From Clostridia bacterium (GTDB taxonomy: Bacteria; Bacillota; Clostridia; UMGS1883), in the NCBI GenBank assembly GCA_017440585.1, contig JAFSGW010000088.1, forward strand, positions 1-48,144: a stretch of 48,144 nucleotides of DNA, given 5' to 3'. A program made the position numbers and the translations under genes. The notes under the pieces were generated by a model that ran no database searches, had not been told where the DNA came from, and saw only the letters and a list, made by a program, of their open reading frames with translations. This document shows, in pieces, positions 34,420 to 44,753 of this stretch. The stretch's first letter is position 1; every line of letters begins with the position of its first letter.

Positions 34420-35745
34420 CTACTTACCCAAACAAAAATCACGGAAAATTCTGTCTACTACTTCGTCGTTTACGCTCATGCCCTCGGCTTCGCCCAAAAC
34501 CTGTGCCGCAAGGGACATATCTATAACGGCTAAATCCGAATAAAAGCCGTCAGTTAAGGTTTCCTTTGCTCTCTTTACAGCTTCAAAAGCTTCTCTCACA
34601 GCCTCACGCTGTCTTTCGTTTGCAATCATTGCATTGCTTTCCAGCCCCTTATCAAGAAGGGAGGAAATTTCATTCTTTAAAAGGTCAATACCGTCACCCG
34701 TTTTTGCACTTATTGTAATAAAGCCGTCACGCTTTTCATCAGCTTTATCACTTTTATTCATCACGCATATCCTCTTTTTTCCCTCAGAAAGTGACATAAT
34801 TTCCCTTTCTTCCTCAGTCAAATCTCTGCCGCATTCTGTCATAAAAATAACAAAATCACACTCTTCAATAAGCTTTTTTGCCTTATCTACGCCAATTTTT
34901 TCAATAACATCCTCAGTTTCACGAATACCTGCAGTGTCAAGGAAATTAATAAGCACGCCGTCTATCTCGCACCTGCCTTCGACCACGTCACGTGTTGTGC
35001 CGGGGATATGAGTAACAATTGCCTTTTCTTCCTCCAAAAGACAGTTTAAAAGGGAGCTTTTACCTGCATTTGGCATACCAATTATGGCACAGCTGACACC
35101 GTTTGACAAATAAATACCTCTGTCAGCACTTTTTAAAAGCTCTTCAAGCTCCTTTTTGAAGCCTTCAAGTACCTTTATAAGGCTTCCGTCCTGAAATGAG
35201 TCAATATCTTCATCGGGAAAGTCGGTAGAAACCTGCACCATGGCAAGGCTTTTTATAATTCTGTCCCTTAAATTTACTATTTTTTCTGTAAGGGCACCGT
35301 CCAGCCTGTTTATGGCACGGGATGCACCCTTTGAGGTTTTTGCTTCGATTATATCATGGACGGCTTCTGCCTGAGTAAGGCTCATTTTGCCGTTCATAAA
35401 AGCTCTTTTTGTAAATTCACCCTTGTCTGCAAGGGAGCAGCCTGCCTCTAAAAGAAGGTTTAATATTCTTTCCGTTACAATAACACCGCCGTGGCAGGAA
35501 ATTTCACACACGTTTTCGCCGGTGAAGGATTTAGGTGCACGGAATACACTTACCAGTACCTCGTCAACCTTTTCATTCTTGTCCATAATATTGCCGTAAA
35601 GGATAGTGTAGCCTTCGGCTTTTTCAATGTCCTTTTTTGAGGAAAAGATTTTCTTTGTAACGGTAAATGCTTCATCACCGGATATTCTTATAACACTTAT
35701 GCCACCTTTGCCGCGGGGAGTGGCTATTGCACAGATTGTATCCAT
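34420..35745 (-). CDS. mnmE: tRNA modification GTPase MnmE
   Basis: 441 residues. The N-terminal tetrahydrofolate-binding domain ([19 protein letters not shown]) is followed by a GTPase domain inserted in the helical domain: G1 [10 protein letters not shown]2 TTRD, G3 DTAG, G4 NKSD. The extreme C-terminus FCLGK is the conserved Cys-containing active-site tail. It partners with MnmG. TGAGG supports the start. A terminator lies between it and jag, so mnmE-mnmG-rsmG may have a separate promoter, not identified. Confidence 0.98.
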   Translation of the reverse strand: MDTICAIATPRGKGGISVIRISGDEAFTVTKKIFSSKKDIEKAEGYTILYGNIMDKNEKVDEVLVSVFRAPKSFTGENVCEISCHGGVIVTERILNLLLEAGCSLADKGEFTKRAFMNGKMSLTQAEAVHDIIEAKTSKGASRAINRLDGALTEKIVNLRDRIIKSLAMVQVSTDFPDEDIDSFQDGSLIKVLEGFKKELEELLKSADRGIYLSNGVSCAIIGMPNAGKSSLLNCLLEEEKAIVTHIPGTTRDVVEGRCEIDGVLINFLDTAGIRETEDVIEKIGVDKAKKLIEECDFVIFMTECGRDLTEEEREIMSLSEGKKRICVMNKSDKADEKRDGFITISAKTGDGIDLLKNEISSLLDKGLESNAMIANERQREAVREAFEAVKRAKETLTDGFYSDLAVIDMSLAAQVLGEAEGMSVNDEVVDRIFRDFCLGK

Positions 35746-35768
35746 ATATAAAACCTCATTAAAACAAT

Positions 35769-35793
35769 AAAAGGCTGTTTATACAACAGCCTT
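35769..35793 (-). terminator. terminator between jag and mnmE
   Basis: The stem AAGGCTGTT / AACAGCCTT (9 bp) has a 5-nt loop and A/T runs on both sides, better on the plus strand. It is placed just after the jag stop codon and separates the rpmH-jag operon from mnmE. Confidence 0.75.
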
Positions 35794-35802
35794 TTTTGTT
35801 AT

Positions 35803-36528
35803 TTATTCTTCTGTTGTGACTGTCGTTTCTTCTCTCTTATAGGAAGAGTAATTTCTTCTGTAACCGCCTCTGTTACCCTTTGAGGAGTTCTTGGAAGATA
35901 CTACAATCTTTCTGTTGGGGTCTTCGCCTATAGAATATGTATTGATATAATCATAGGACTGAAGTGTGGAATGAATAATTCTTCTTTCGTTAGGGTTCAT
36001 GGGCTCAAGAGTGATACTTCTGCCTGTTCTGGAAACAGTACCTGCAATTTTCTTTGCAAGGTTTACTAAAGTTTCTTCTCTCTTTGCACGGTAGTTTTCT
36101 GTGTCAAGGTTTACTCTTACATAATCCTCTCTGTCCTTGTTATAAACAAGGCTTGTAAGATACTGAAGAGCATCAAGTGTGTCACCGCGTCTGCCGATAA
36201 CAACGCCCATCATATCGCCGGAAATTTCAATATTGAGGTTTCCGTCTTCTTCCTTACAGTCAAGCTGAGCTTCAATACCCATAGCAGAAAGAATGTTGAG
36301 AAGGTAGGATTCAATATCACCTGAGGGTTCGAAGGAACCTAAATTGAAATCATCCTCAATAACCTTTACAAGTACCTTTGCTTCGCTTGCTCCGATACCG
36401 AAAAGACCCTTACTGCCTTTATTTAAAACTTCAATTTCAACTTCGTCACGTGTACAGTTAAGCTCTTTTAAAGCACTTTCAACAGCTGCATCAATTGTAG
36501 CACCTGTCATTTCAATCATCTTAGTCAT
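35803..36528 (-). CDS. jag: RNA-binding protein Jag/KhpB (EloR)
   Basis: About 241 residues. The Jag_N domain (start to about 52, GSKGLFGIG), a KH domain (GVVIGRRGDTLDALQYLTSL) and an R3H domain (ERRIIHSTLQSYD) are in the family order. The C-terminus is a Ser/Arg/Tyr-rich tail. In streptococci KhpB/EloR binds small RNAs and controls cell elongation. The ATG at 36528 overlaps the end of yidC by eight bases and has GGGAG upstream; the longer in-frame start lies inside yidC and is unlikely. Confidence 0.95.
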   Translation of the reverse strand: MTKMIEMTGATIDAAVESALKELNCTRDEVEIEVLNKGSKGLFGIGASEAKVLVKVIEDDFNLGSFEPSGDIESYLLNILSAMGIEAQLDCKEEDGNLNIEISGDMMGVVIGRRGDTLDALQYLTSLVYNKDREDYVRVNLDTENYRAKREETLVNLAKKIAGTVSRTGRSITLEPMNPNERRIIHSTLQSYDYINTYSIGEDPNRKIVVSSKNSSKGNRGGYRRNYSSYKREETTVTTEE

Positions 36529-37435
36529 TTTTTTCTCCCTCGTCTGTTTCAGTAACAGCTTCTGTATCAATTACCTGCTTTTTAACCTGTGTCTTCTTCT
36601 TTTTCTTTAAAACGATAGGCTTCATCTTTTTAACAACAAATTCATTTACAATAAACTGCTGTGCCATCTGTGTGATAGTGGAAATAACCCAGTAAAGAGC
36701 ACATCCTAAAGGCCATGTATAAGTAATGTATGCTGTTAAAAGAGGCATCATAATAAGCATAGACTTGCTCATTGCAGCTGCCTGCTGTGCCTGAGGGTCA
36801 TTCTTCTGCTTTTCGCTCTGGTTCTTCTGCGCACTGTTCTGGCTCATAAGAGCAGAAAGAACTGTAAGAACTAAAGCTACAACAGGAAGAATCCACATTG
36901 TCCAGTCAGTAAGATTCTCAGAAAGAACCTTTGAAAGATTAATACCTAAAAAGTTCATATCAAGAGCAGTTTCATAGCCTCTTTCAGCAAGAGTTGCTAT
37001 AATATCACTGCCAAGACTGAGCTGGTTTGTTAATGTAATACCTAAACCTTTTGCAATTTCGTTAATTTCATTTGCAGGAATGTTAAGAAGGAAGGTATAG
37101 GGCTTGTACACAATCTGAATAAAACCCATAAGGATAACCATCTGTAATAACAGAGGCATACATCCGCCTGTAGGGCTTATTTCGTACTTATCGTACACCT
37201 TCATGAGCTCCTGCTGCTGTTTTTCACGATTATTTGCATATTTTCTCTGAATTTCGCTTATAAGGGGCTGAACCTGCTGCATTCTTGCCATGCTCTTCTG
37301 GCTTTTAACAGTAAAGGGCATAGTTACAAGCTTTAACAAAATAGTGAATATTATAATGGTCCAACCGTAATTGCCTACTATAGCATAAATAGGTCTTATA
37401 AAAAAGGACAGAAAATTTGCTATTAAATCAAACAT
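36521..37435 (-). CDS. yidC: membrane protein insertase YidC/Oxa1
   Basis: 304 residues, the short Gram-positive form without a big periplasmic domain. Hydrophobic segments are seen near residues 10-40, 92-115, 180-200 and 225-265. The conserved cytoplasmic part KYANNREKQQQELMKVYDKYEI and GGCMPLLLQM mark the family. It inserts and folds membrane proteins with SecYEG. No lipobox at the N-terminus. It ends in a long basic tail that could bind ribosomes, by family knowledge. Confidence 0.97.
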   Translation of the reverse strand: MFDLIANFLSFFIRPIYAIVGNYGWTIIIFTILLKLVTMPFTVKSQKSMARMQQVQPLISEIQRKYANNREKQQQELMKVYDKYEISPTGGCMPLLLQMVILMGFIQIVYKPYTFLLNIPANEINEIAKGLGITLTNQLSLGSDIIATLAERGYETALDMNFLGINLSKVLSENLTDWTMWILPVVALVLTVLSALMSQNSAQKNQSEKQKNDPQAQQAAAMSKSMLIMMPLLTAYITYTWPLGCALYWVISTITQMAQQFIVNEFVVKKMKPIVLKKKKKTQVKKQVIDTEAVTETDEGEKND

Positions 37436-37458
37436 TTATACTACTCTCCAATAATGGA

Positions 37459-37668
37459 TTATTTAACCGGGTCGTATCCGCCTTTTGAGAAGGGGTTGCA
37501 GCGTGCTATGCGGCATACAGCCATACCTGTGCCTTTTAAAGCACCGTATTTCTGTACAGCCTCGATTGCGTATTGTGAGCATGTTGGATAAAACCTGCAA
37601 CAGGGCTTCTTTAAAGGAGATATAAATTTCCTGTATATTCTTATAAAAAAAATAAGAATATTTTTCAT
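37459..37668 (-). CDS. yidD: membrane protein insertion efficiency factor YidD
   Basis: 69 residues, normal for the family. Conserved [12 protein letters not shown] and [13 protein letters not shown] are complete. It is a small amphipathic-helix protein at the membrane that aids YidC-dependent insertion. GGAGG precedes the start, and it lies between rnpA and yidC as usual. Confidence 0.97.
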   Translation of the reverse strand: MKNILIFFIRIYRKFISPLKKPCCRFYPTCSQYAIEAVQKYGALKGTGMAVCRIARCNPFSKGGYDPVK

Positions 37669-37683
37669 ACTATATTCCTCCGG

Positions 37684-38022
37684 TTAATTACTCAATATTC
37701 CGCTTTTTTTGAATAAACGCTTCAGGCTGCCTGAAACAGCTTTAAAATCTGCCTCAGCACATTTACTTCTTGCCACAATGACAATATCGTACCTGAATTC
37801 AATTTCACTTTCAATAAGACGGTAGCTTTCTCGTATAAGCCTTTTAACACGGTTTCTCACAACCGCACCGCCTATCTTTTTGCCGACTGTTATACCAAGG
37901 CGACTGTAGGGAAGAGATGTTTTTTTGTAATACACAACTAAAATATCGCTTCCCGCAGAGCCGCCTTTGTAATAAAGTCGTCTAAAGTCACGATTAAGTT
38001 TCATAGAAAGTGTGTTCTTCAT
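37684..38022 (-). CDS. rnpA: ribonuclease P protein component
   Basis: 112 residues. The RNase P signature GGAVVRNRVKRLIRESYR (catalytic RNA contact) is intact. Together with the rnpB RNA (not in this window) it matures tRNA 5' ends. The frame stays open into rpmH and could start 25 codons earlier, but AAGGATGG and the family N-terminus MKNTLSMKLNRDFRR fix the ATG at 38022. Confidence 0.96.
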   Translation of the reverse strand: MKNTLSMKLNRDFRRLYYKGGSAGSDILVVYYKKTSLPYSRLGITVGKKIGGAVVRNRVKRLIRESYRLIESEIEFRYDIVIVARSKCAEADFKAVSGSLKRLFKKSGILSN

Positions 38023-38038
38023 TAAAACCATCCTTAAA

Positions 38039-38173
38039 TTATGCAGAAAGTACTTTTCTACCTCTCTGACGGCGTCTCTTGAGAACCTTTCTACCATTTG
38101 CTGTACTCATTCTGTTTCTGAAACCGTGATCTTTCTTTCTCTTACGATTGTTGGGCTGGTATGTTCTGATCAT
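38039..38173 (-). CDS. rpmH: 50S ribosomal protein L34
   Basis: 44 residues, exactly the L34 size: starts [19 protein letters not shown] and ends GRKVLSA, extremely rich in Arg and Lys. AAGGAGGTG seven bases before the ATG is a near-perfect ribosome-binding site. First gene of the rpmH-rnpA-yidD-yidC-jag operon, with its own strong promoter at the origin. Confidence 0.98.
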   Translation of the reverse strand: MIRTYQPNNRKRKKDHGFRNRMSTANGRKVLKRRRQRGRKVLSA

Positions 38174-38232
38174 TACTGGCACCTCCTTTAAAATTTCACG
38201 CAATCATAGTGCTACCACAATAACACTACCAT

Positions 38233-38261
38233 ATTATATAGAAACAAATATCAAATGTCAA
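38233..38261 (-). promoter_or_regulatory. rpmH promoter
   Basis: TTGACA and TATAAT are 17 bases apart on the minus strand, about 60 bases before rpmH. Both boxes are perfect consensus. Confidence 0.88.
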
Positions 38262-38299
38262 TCTTTTTTTTATATTTTTAAATTTAAAATAAAAATCTA

Positions 38300-38328
38300 T
38301 TGAAAAATGAGGTTATTTTTGATATAAT
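38300..38328 (+). promoter_or_regulatory. dnaA promoter
   Basis: TTGAAA and TATAAT lie 17 bases apart on the plus strand, followed by DnaA-box-like sequences before the dnaA start, which would allow autoregulation. Confidence 0.78.
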
Positions 38329-38370
38329 AAGTTGTACATATGCAGTTTTTAAAAACTTTGTTTTAAAAAG

Positions 38371-38445
38371 TTTTCCACAGCCTCTGAAACCGCATATAAT
38401 GGTGTTTTTTAAAGTTTTCCACAGCTTTTTTCAACATGTGGATGT
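38371..38445. other. oriC part 1: DnaA-box cluster upstream of dnaA
   Basis: TTTTCCACA occurs at 38371-38379 and 38415-38423 (one mismatch to TTATCCACA). An inverted ACATCCACA is at 38437-38445. It lies in the rpmH-dnaA gap, the standard Firmicutes origin site where gene orientation also switches. The rest of 38174-38475 holds the two divergent promoters. Confidence 0.75.
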
Positions 38446-38475
38446 TTAAAACTTTTACAAGAAAGGATGTGTATT

Positions 38476-39792
38476 ATGTATAGCGATATCAAAGCCCTCT
38501 GGGACATGTGTTTACCTATTTTAGAGCAGGAAATTTTCTCTGTAAGCTTCAACACATGGATAAAACCCCTTAAGCCTCATTCAATGGATATTAACTCAAT
38601 TATTCTTTCAACTGACGCTGATATTGTAAAGAGCATGGTTACAAACAGATATATAGACCTTATCAAGAATGTTGTAAAAGAGGTTACCGGAAAGGAATAT
38701 GCAATCAGTATTTTAATAGGTAATACAGTACCCAACGAGCCTCAGGTTCAGGAAAAAAAGGAAGAAAATAACCCGTTTTCAAAATATACTTTCGAAAACT
38801 TTATTGTTGGTAATTCAAACCGTTTTGCCCAGGCAGCATCACTTGCTGTTGCAGAATCGCCCGCTGCTGCATATAACCCCTTATTTATCTATGGCGGTGT
38901 AGGCTTGGGTAAAACACATCTTATGCATGCTATAAAGAATTATATTATGGCAAATAATAAAGACGCTAAAATAGCCTTTGTAACAAGTGAAACCTTTACA
39001 ATTGAGCTTATTAACGCCTTGAGAGACAAAAAGCAGGAGGAATTCCGCAATAAATACCGCTATCTGGATGTTCTTTTAATTGACGATATTCAGTTCATTG
39101 CAGGAAAGGATGCAACAGAGGAGGAATTTTTCCATACCTTCAACACACTCACAAGTGCCAACAGCCAGATTGTGTTAACCTCTGACCGTCCTCCCAATGA
39201 AATTAAAACCTTGCAGGAAAGGCTTAAGTCAAGGTTTGAATGCGGTCTTATATGTGACATTGCTCCCCCCGATTACGAAACAAGAATTGCCATTTTGAAG
39301 AAAAAGGCTGAAAATGAGGGTATTGTCATAGATGACTCTATTCTGGCTTTTATAGCCGAAAAGGTTACAACCAATATAAGAGAGCTTGAAGGTATTTTCA
39401 ACCGTGTAATAGCCTTAAAAGGGCTCCTTCAGCAGGATATAACAAAGGAAAATGTTTTAAAGGTGTTGAAGGACTATTCCGACAACGGAAAAAGCATCCT
39501 TACACCGGAATATATAATAGAATACTGTGCTAAATTTTACAATGTTGCACCTGAAAAAATATATTCCACATCACAAAAGCAGGACATTACAAGGATAAGA
39601 CAGATATCCTTCTATCTTTGTAAAGAGGTTTTAGACCTTTCACTGCAGAAGATAGGCTCTGTTTGTAACCGTGACCATACAACTGTGCTTCACGGCATAA
39701 AAAAGATTGAAAGCCTTATGAAAACAGATCCTGTTTTTAAAGAAACAATGGAAATGCTTGTTAAAGATATAAAGAGTGAAACTGCTGATTAA
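38476..39792 (+). CDS. dnaA: chromosomal replication initiator DnaA
   Basis: 438 residues. Domain I (about 1-80; DMCLPILEQEIFSVSFNTWI) is followed by a short linker, the AAA+ domain with Walker A GGVGLGKTHLM and Walker B LLIDDIQF, and the C-terminal DNA-binding domain with the signature GSVCNRDHTTVLHGIKKI. It opens the origin. The chosen start is the ATG at 38476, nine bases after GAAAGG; an in-frame ATG three codons earlier overlaps that site. A second DnaA-box cluster lies after the gene, giving a bipartite origin. Confidence 0.97.
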   Translation: MYSDIKALWDMCLPILEQEIFSVSFNTWIKPLKPHSMDINSIILSTDADIVKSMVTNRYIDLIKNVVKEVTGKEYAISILIGNTVPNEPQVQEKKEENNPFSKYTFENFIVGNSNRFAQAASLAVAESPAAAYNPLFIYGGVGLGKTHLMHAIKNYIMANNKDAKIAFVTSETFTIELINALRDKKQEEFRNKYRYLDVLLIDDIQFIAGKDATEEEFFHTFNTLTSANSQIVLTSDRPPNEIKTLQERLKSRFECGLICDIAPPDYETRIAILKKKAENEGIVIDDSILAFIAEKVTTNIRELEGIFNRVIALKGLLQQDITKENVLKVLKDYSDNGKSILTPEYIIEYCAKFYNVAPEKIYSTSQKQDITRIRQISFYLCKEVLDLSLQKIGSVCNRDHTTVLHGIKKIESLMKTDPVFKETMEMLVKDIKSETAD

Positions 39793-39843
39793 ATACATAT
39801 ATAATAGGTAGAAACTCGTGCCAAAAGGTTTCTTCTTTCAACA

Positions 39844-40009
39844 GTTTCCACAATTTCAACAATTTCTTCAAAAAGTTTTCATTTTTCGTCAACATTTTTT
39901 ACACAAGCCTTAAAGTAAGTAATAATGCACCTTTTGGGGTGTTTTCCACTACTTTAACAGCTACTAATAATACTATAAATAAAATATATATATTTATTAT
40001 TATATATAT
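39844..40009. other. oriC part 2: DnaA-box-like motifs and AT-rich unwinding region
   Basis: The 233-base dnaA-dnaN gap holds GTTTCCACA (39844-39852) and TTTTCCACT (39952-39960), then an almost pure AT stretch (about 39967-40009) ending just before the dnaN ribosome-binding site. This matches the DNA unwinding element in Bacillus-type bipartite origins. A small hairpin CACC/GGTG at about 39929-39942 may be a weak dnaA terminator. Confidence 0.65.
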
Positions 40010-40025
40010 GACCGGAGGTTTTGTT

Positions 40026-41126
40026 ATGAAAATTTATTGTAATACAGAAGAGCTTGCAGCTGCCATTAATATTGTTTCAAAGGCTGTAAGCAGTAAATCA
40101 TCTATTCCTTACCTTGAAGGCGTGCTTTTAGAGGCTGAATGTGACCGCCTTTATCTTACAGGTAATGACCTTGAAATATGCATTAAAACATCTATTCCCT
40201 GTAACATCTCCGAGGAAGGTAAGATTGTTCTTAACTGTAAAATGTTTTCCGATATCGTAAGAAAGCTTCCCAAGGATGTTTGTGAAATTAAAACAGAAGG
40301 TCCTGCAGTTGTAATAAGCTGTCTTTATTCCGACTACAGAATTGTTGGCTTAAATGCAAATGAATATCCTTCAATTCCCGATATTGAAATTACTAATTCC
40401 ATTAAAATTGCATCCTCAACACTTAAGGATATGATTTCAAGGACAAGCTTTGCAATAAGCCAGAAGATGGACAGAAAAATTCTTACAGGCTCTCTTTTTG
40501 AAATAAGCAACAACTCTCTTACTATAGTTGCTGTTGACGGCTACAGAATGGCTCTTCGTACAGAAGCTCTTTCAGGCACTTGTAAGGAAGGTAAATTCAT
40601 TGTACCCGGTAAGGCAGAAAATGAAGTTGTGAAAATTATTTCCGATTCCGATGAGGATATTATTGAAGTAGGTTTCTGTGATAAGTATGCTGTTTTTGAA
40701 AACGAAACCTTTACTATGATTACAAGGCTCATTGAAGGCGAATTCTTTGCTTATAAGCAGGCAATTCCCTCTGAGTTCAAAATTAACACAACAGTTAAAA
40801 CAAGCGAATTTATGAAAACTGTTTCCCGTGTTGAACCTATTATTGATGATGTGCAGAAAAACCCCGTGCATCTTATTCTTTCTGAAAATGCACTTAAAAT
40901 TACCTGCCGTACAACACTTGGCAGTGTAAATGACCAGTTTAATGTTGAATACGACGGGGCAGATTTTGAAATAGGCTTTAACTACCGTTACCTTTATGAT
41001 GCAATTTCCCGTTGCGGTGACGAAACAACAGTTTTAAGAATGATAACTCCCAGAAATCCCCTTATTATTTCAGGTGAAAACGACGATACTTATTTATTCA
41101 TGGTATTGCCCGTTAAATTAAGCTGA
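40026..41126 (+). CDS. dnaN: DNA polymerase III subunit beta (sliding clamp)
   Basis: 366 residues, standard length for the ring clamp. Three similar clamp domains follow one another; the C-terminus ends in DDTYLFMVLPVKLS, the typical clamp end. GGAGG eight bases upstream supports the ATG at 40026; the in-frame ATG at 39939 lies in the AT-rich origin region and is not used. It tethers polymerase and other repair proteins to DNA. Confidence 0.98.
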   Translation: MKIYCNTEELAAAINIVSKAVSSKSSIPYLEGVLLEAECDRLYLTGNDLEICIKTSIPCNISEEGKIVLNCKMFSDIVRKLPKDVCEIKTEGPAVVISCLYSDYRIVGLNANEYPSIPDIEITNSIKIASSTLKDMISRTSFAISQKMDRKILTGSLFEISNNSLTIVAVDGYRMALRTEALSGTCKEGKFIVPGKAENEVVKIISDSDEDIIEVGFCDKYAVFENETFTMITRLIEGEFFAYKQAIPSEFKINTTVKTSEFMKTVSRVEPIIDDVQKNPVHLILSENALKITCRTTLGSVNDQFNVEYDGADFEIGFNYRYLYDAISRCGDETTVLRMITPRNPLIISGENDDTYLFMVLPVKLS

Positions 41127-41165
41127 TTATTGATTTGGGTAATTGCAACAATTTTTAAAGGAACA

Positions 41166-41234
41166 GGGACACGCCTGTTACATCAGAGTAAATTTATGCA
41201 AACAAAGCTTTCTTTCATGGGTCAGGCATGTCCC
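41166..41234. repeat. inverted repeat in the dnaN-rlbA gap
   Basis: GGGACACGCCTG (41166-41177) and CAGGCATGTCCC (41223-41234) are inverted repeats with one mismatch, 45 bases apart. AACAG/CTGTT around the left arm forms another small hairpin. Such ends resemble IS200/REP-type palindromes, but there is no transposase and it may be a degraded remnant. Confidence 0.5.
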
Positions 41235-41266
41235 GTGTTGTGGGCTTTGGGAAAAGAGTGGTAAAA

Positions 41267-41479
41267 ATGAATGTATTGGAAATCAGTACTGAATTTATAA
41301 AGCTTGACCAGGCTTTGAAATTTGCCAATGTTGTTGAAAGCGGTGCCTTTGCAAAGGAAGTTATTCAATACGGCGACGTTAAGGTAAACGGCGAGGTTGA
41401 AGTAAGACGAGGCAGAAAACTTTACGATGGAGACAGCTTTTCCTTTGACGGAGAAGAATTTGTTATTAAAAAATTATGA
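41267..41479 (+). CDS. rlbA: S4-domain RNA-binding protein RlbA (YaaA)
   Basis: 70 residues from MNVLEISTEFIKLDQ. An S4-like RNA-binding fold (LDQALKFANVVESG..AKEVI..GDVKVNGEVEVRRGRKL). Probably a ribosome-associated factor. An in-frame start 13 codons earlier is poorer because AGAGTGG precedes the ATG at 41267. The stop overlaps the recF start (ATGA). Position between dnaN and recF is the standard one. Confidence 0.92.
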   Translation: MNVLEISTEFIKLDQALKFANVVESGAFAKEVIQYGDVKVNGEVEVRRGRKLYDGDSFSFDGEEFVIKKL

Positions 41480-42545
41480 TTGCTGAAAAAATAAAACTTG
41501 AAAATTTCAGAAATTATGAAAAGGAACAGGTTTTGTTTTCCCCTGATGTGAACATTATTTACGGTGATAACGGAATGGGTAAGACAAACCTTATAGAAGC
41601 CTTGTATTTTTTCTCTTATGCACGCTCCTTCCGTGCAAAAACAAAAGAGTTTTTAAAGCATGGTGCAGATAATGCAAAAATAGAGCTTGATTTTGTATCC
41701 AAGGGAAGAAGGCAGAATGCCGATATTATATTCACAAAGGATAAAAAAAAGAAAATAAGGGTAAACGAAATTAACATTTCCAAAAACAGCGAGCTTTTAG
41801 GTAACTTCATCTGTGTGCTTTTTACACCGGATGAATTAAACCTTGTTAAAGACGGGCCCGACAAAAGAAGAAAGTTTTTGGATACATCAATTGTTTCACT
41901 TCGTCCATCATATTTTTCAGCTTTGGCTGCTTATTCAAGCTGTCTTAAGCAAAAAAATGCTCTTTTGAAAAACGGCAATTTTTCCCTTCTGGATATATGG
42001 GATGAGAGATTAAGTGAATACGGTGCCGTTATTTCCTGCATGAGAGAAAGCTATGTTAAAAATTTAGCTGAAAAGGCAAAGGTCGCACAGAAGGATATAT
42101 CAGGCGGTAAAGAGGAATTAGAGGTTATATATTCCCATAATTACAAAATAGGCAATAATAAAAGAGAAACCAAGGATTATATTCTTGAAAAAATAACAGA
42201 GGCACGAAAAAGGGAAATTGAATACAGAATGTGTCTTGCAGGGCCTCACAGAGATGACCTTTTGTTTAAAATTAATTCCTATAATTCAAAAAGCTACGCC
42301 TCCCAGGGTCAGCAGAGAAGTATTGTGCTTTCAATGAAAATTGCACAGATGGAAATAATTAAAGAGCAGGAGGATGAATATCCTCAGCTTTTACTGGATG
42401 ATGTTATGAGTGAGCTGGATTTATCAAGGAGAGACTATTTAACAGAAAAGATAAAGGGAAAGCAGGTTATTATAAGCTGTACCGATTTATCAAATATAAG
42501 CTTGAAAAATGACGCAAATCTTATTTATATAAAGGACGGTAAGGT

Positions 42546-42555
<10 letters not shown>
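41476..42555 (+). CDS. recF: DNA replication and repair protein RecF
   Basis: 359 residues. SMC/RecN-like ABC ATPase: Walker A GDNGMGKTNL, signature SQGQQRSIVLSMK and LLLDDVMSELD are intact. It loads RecA at gaps. It overlaps rlbA by 4 bases and remB by 10, so the three are translationally coupled. Confidence 0.97.
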
Positions 42556-44734
<2,179 letters not shown>

Positions 44735-44753
44735 GTAAAGGATGGATAGAAAC

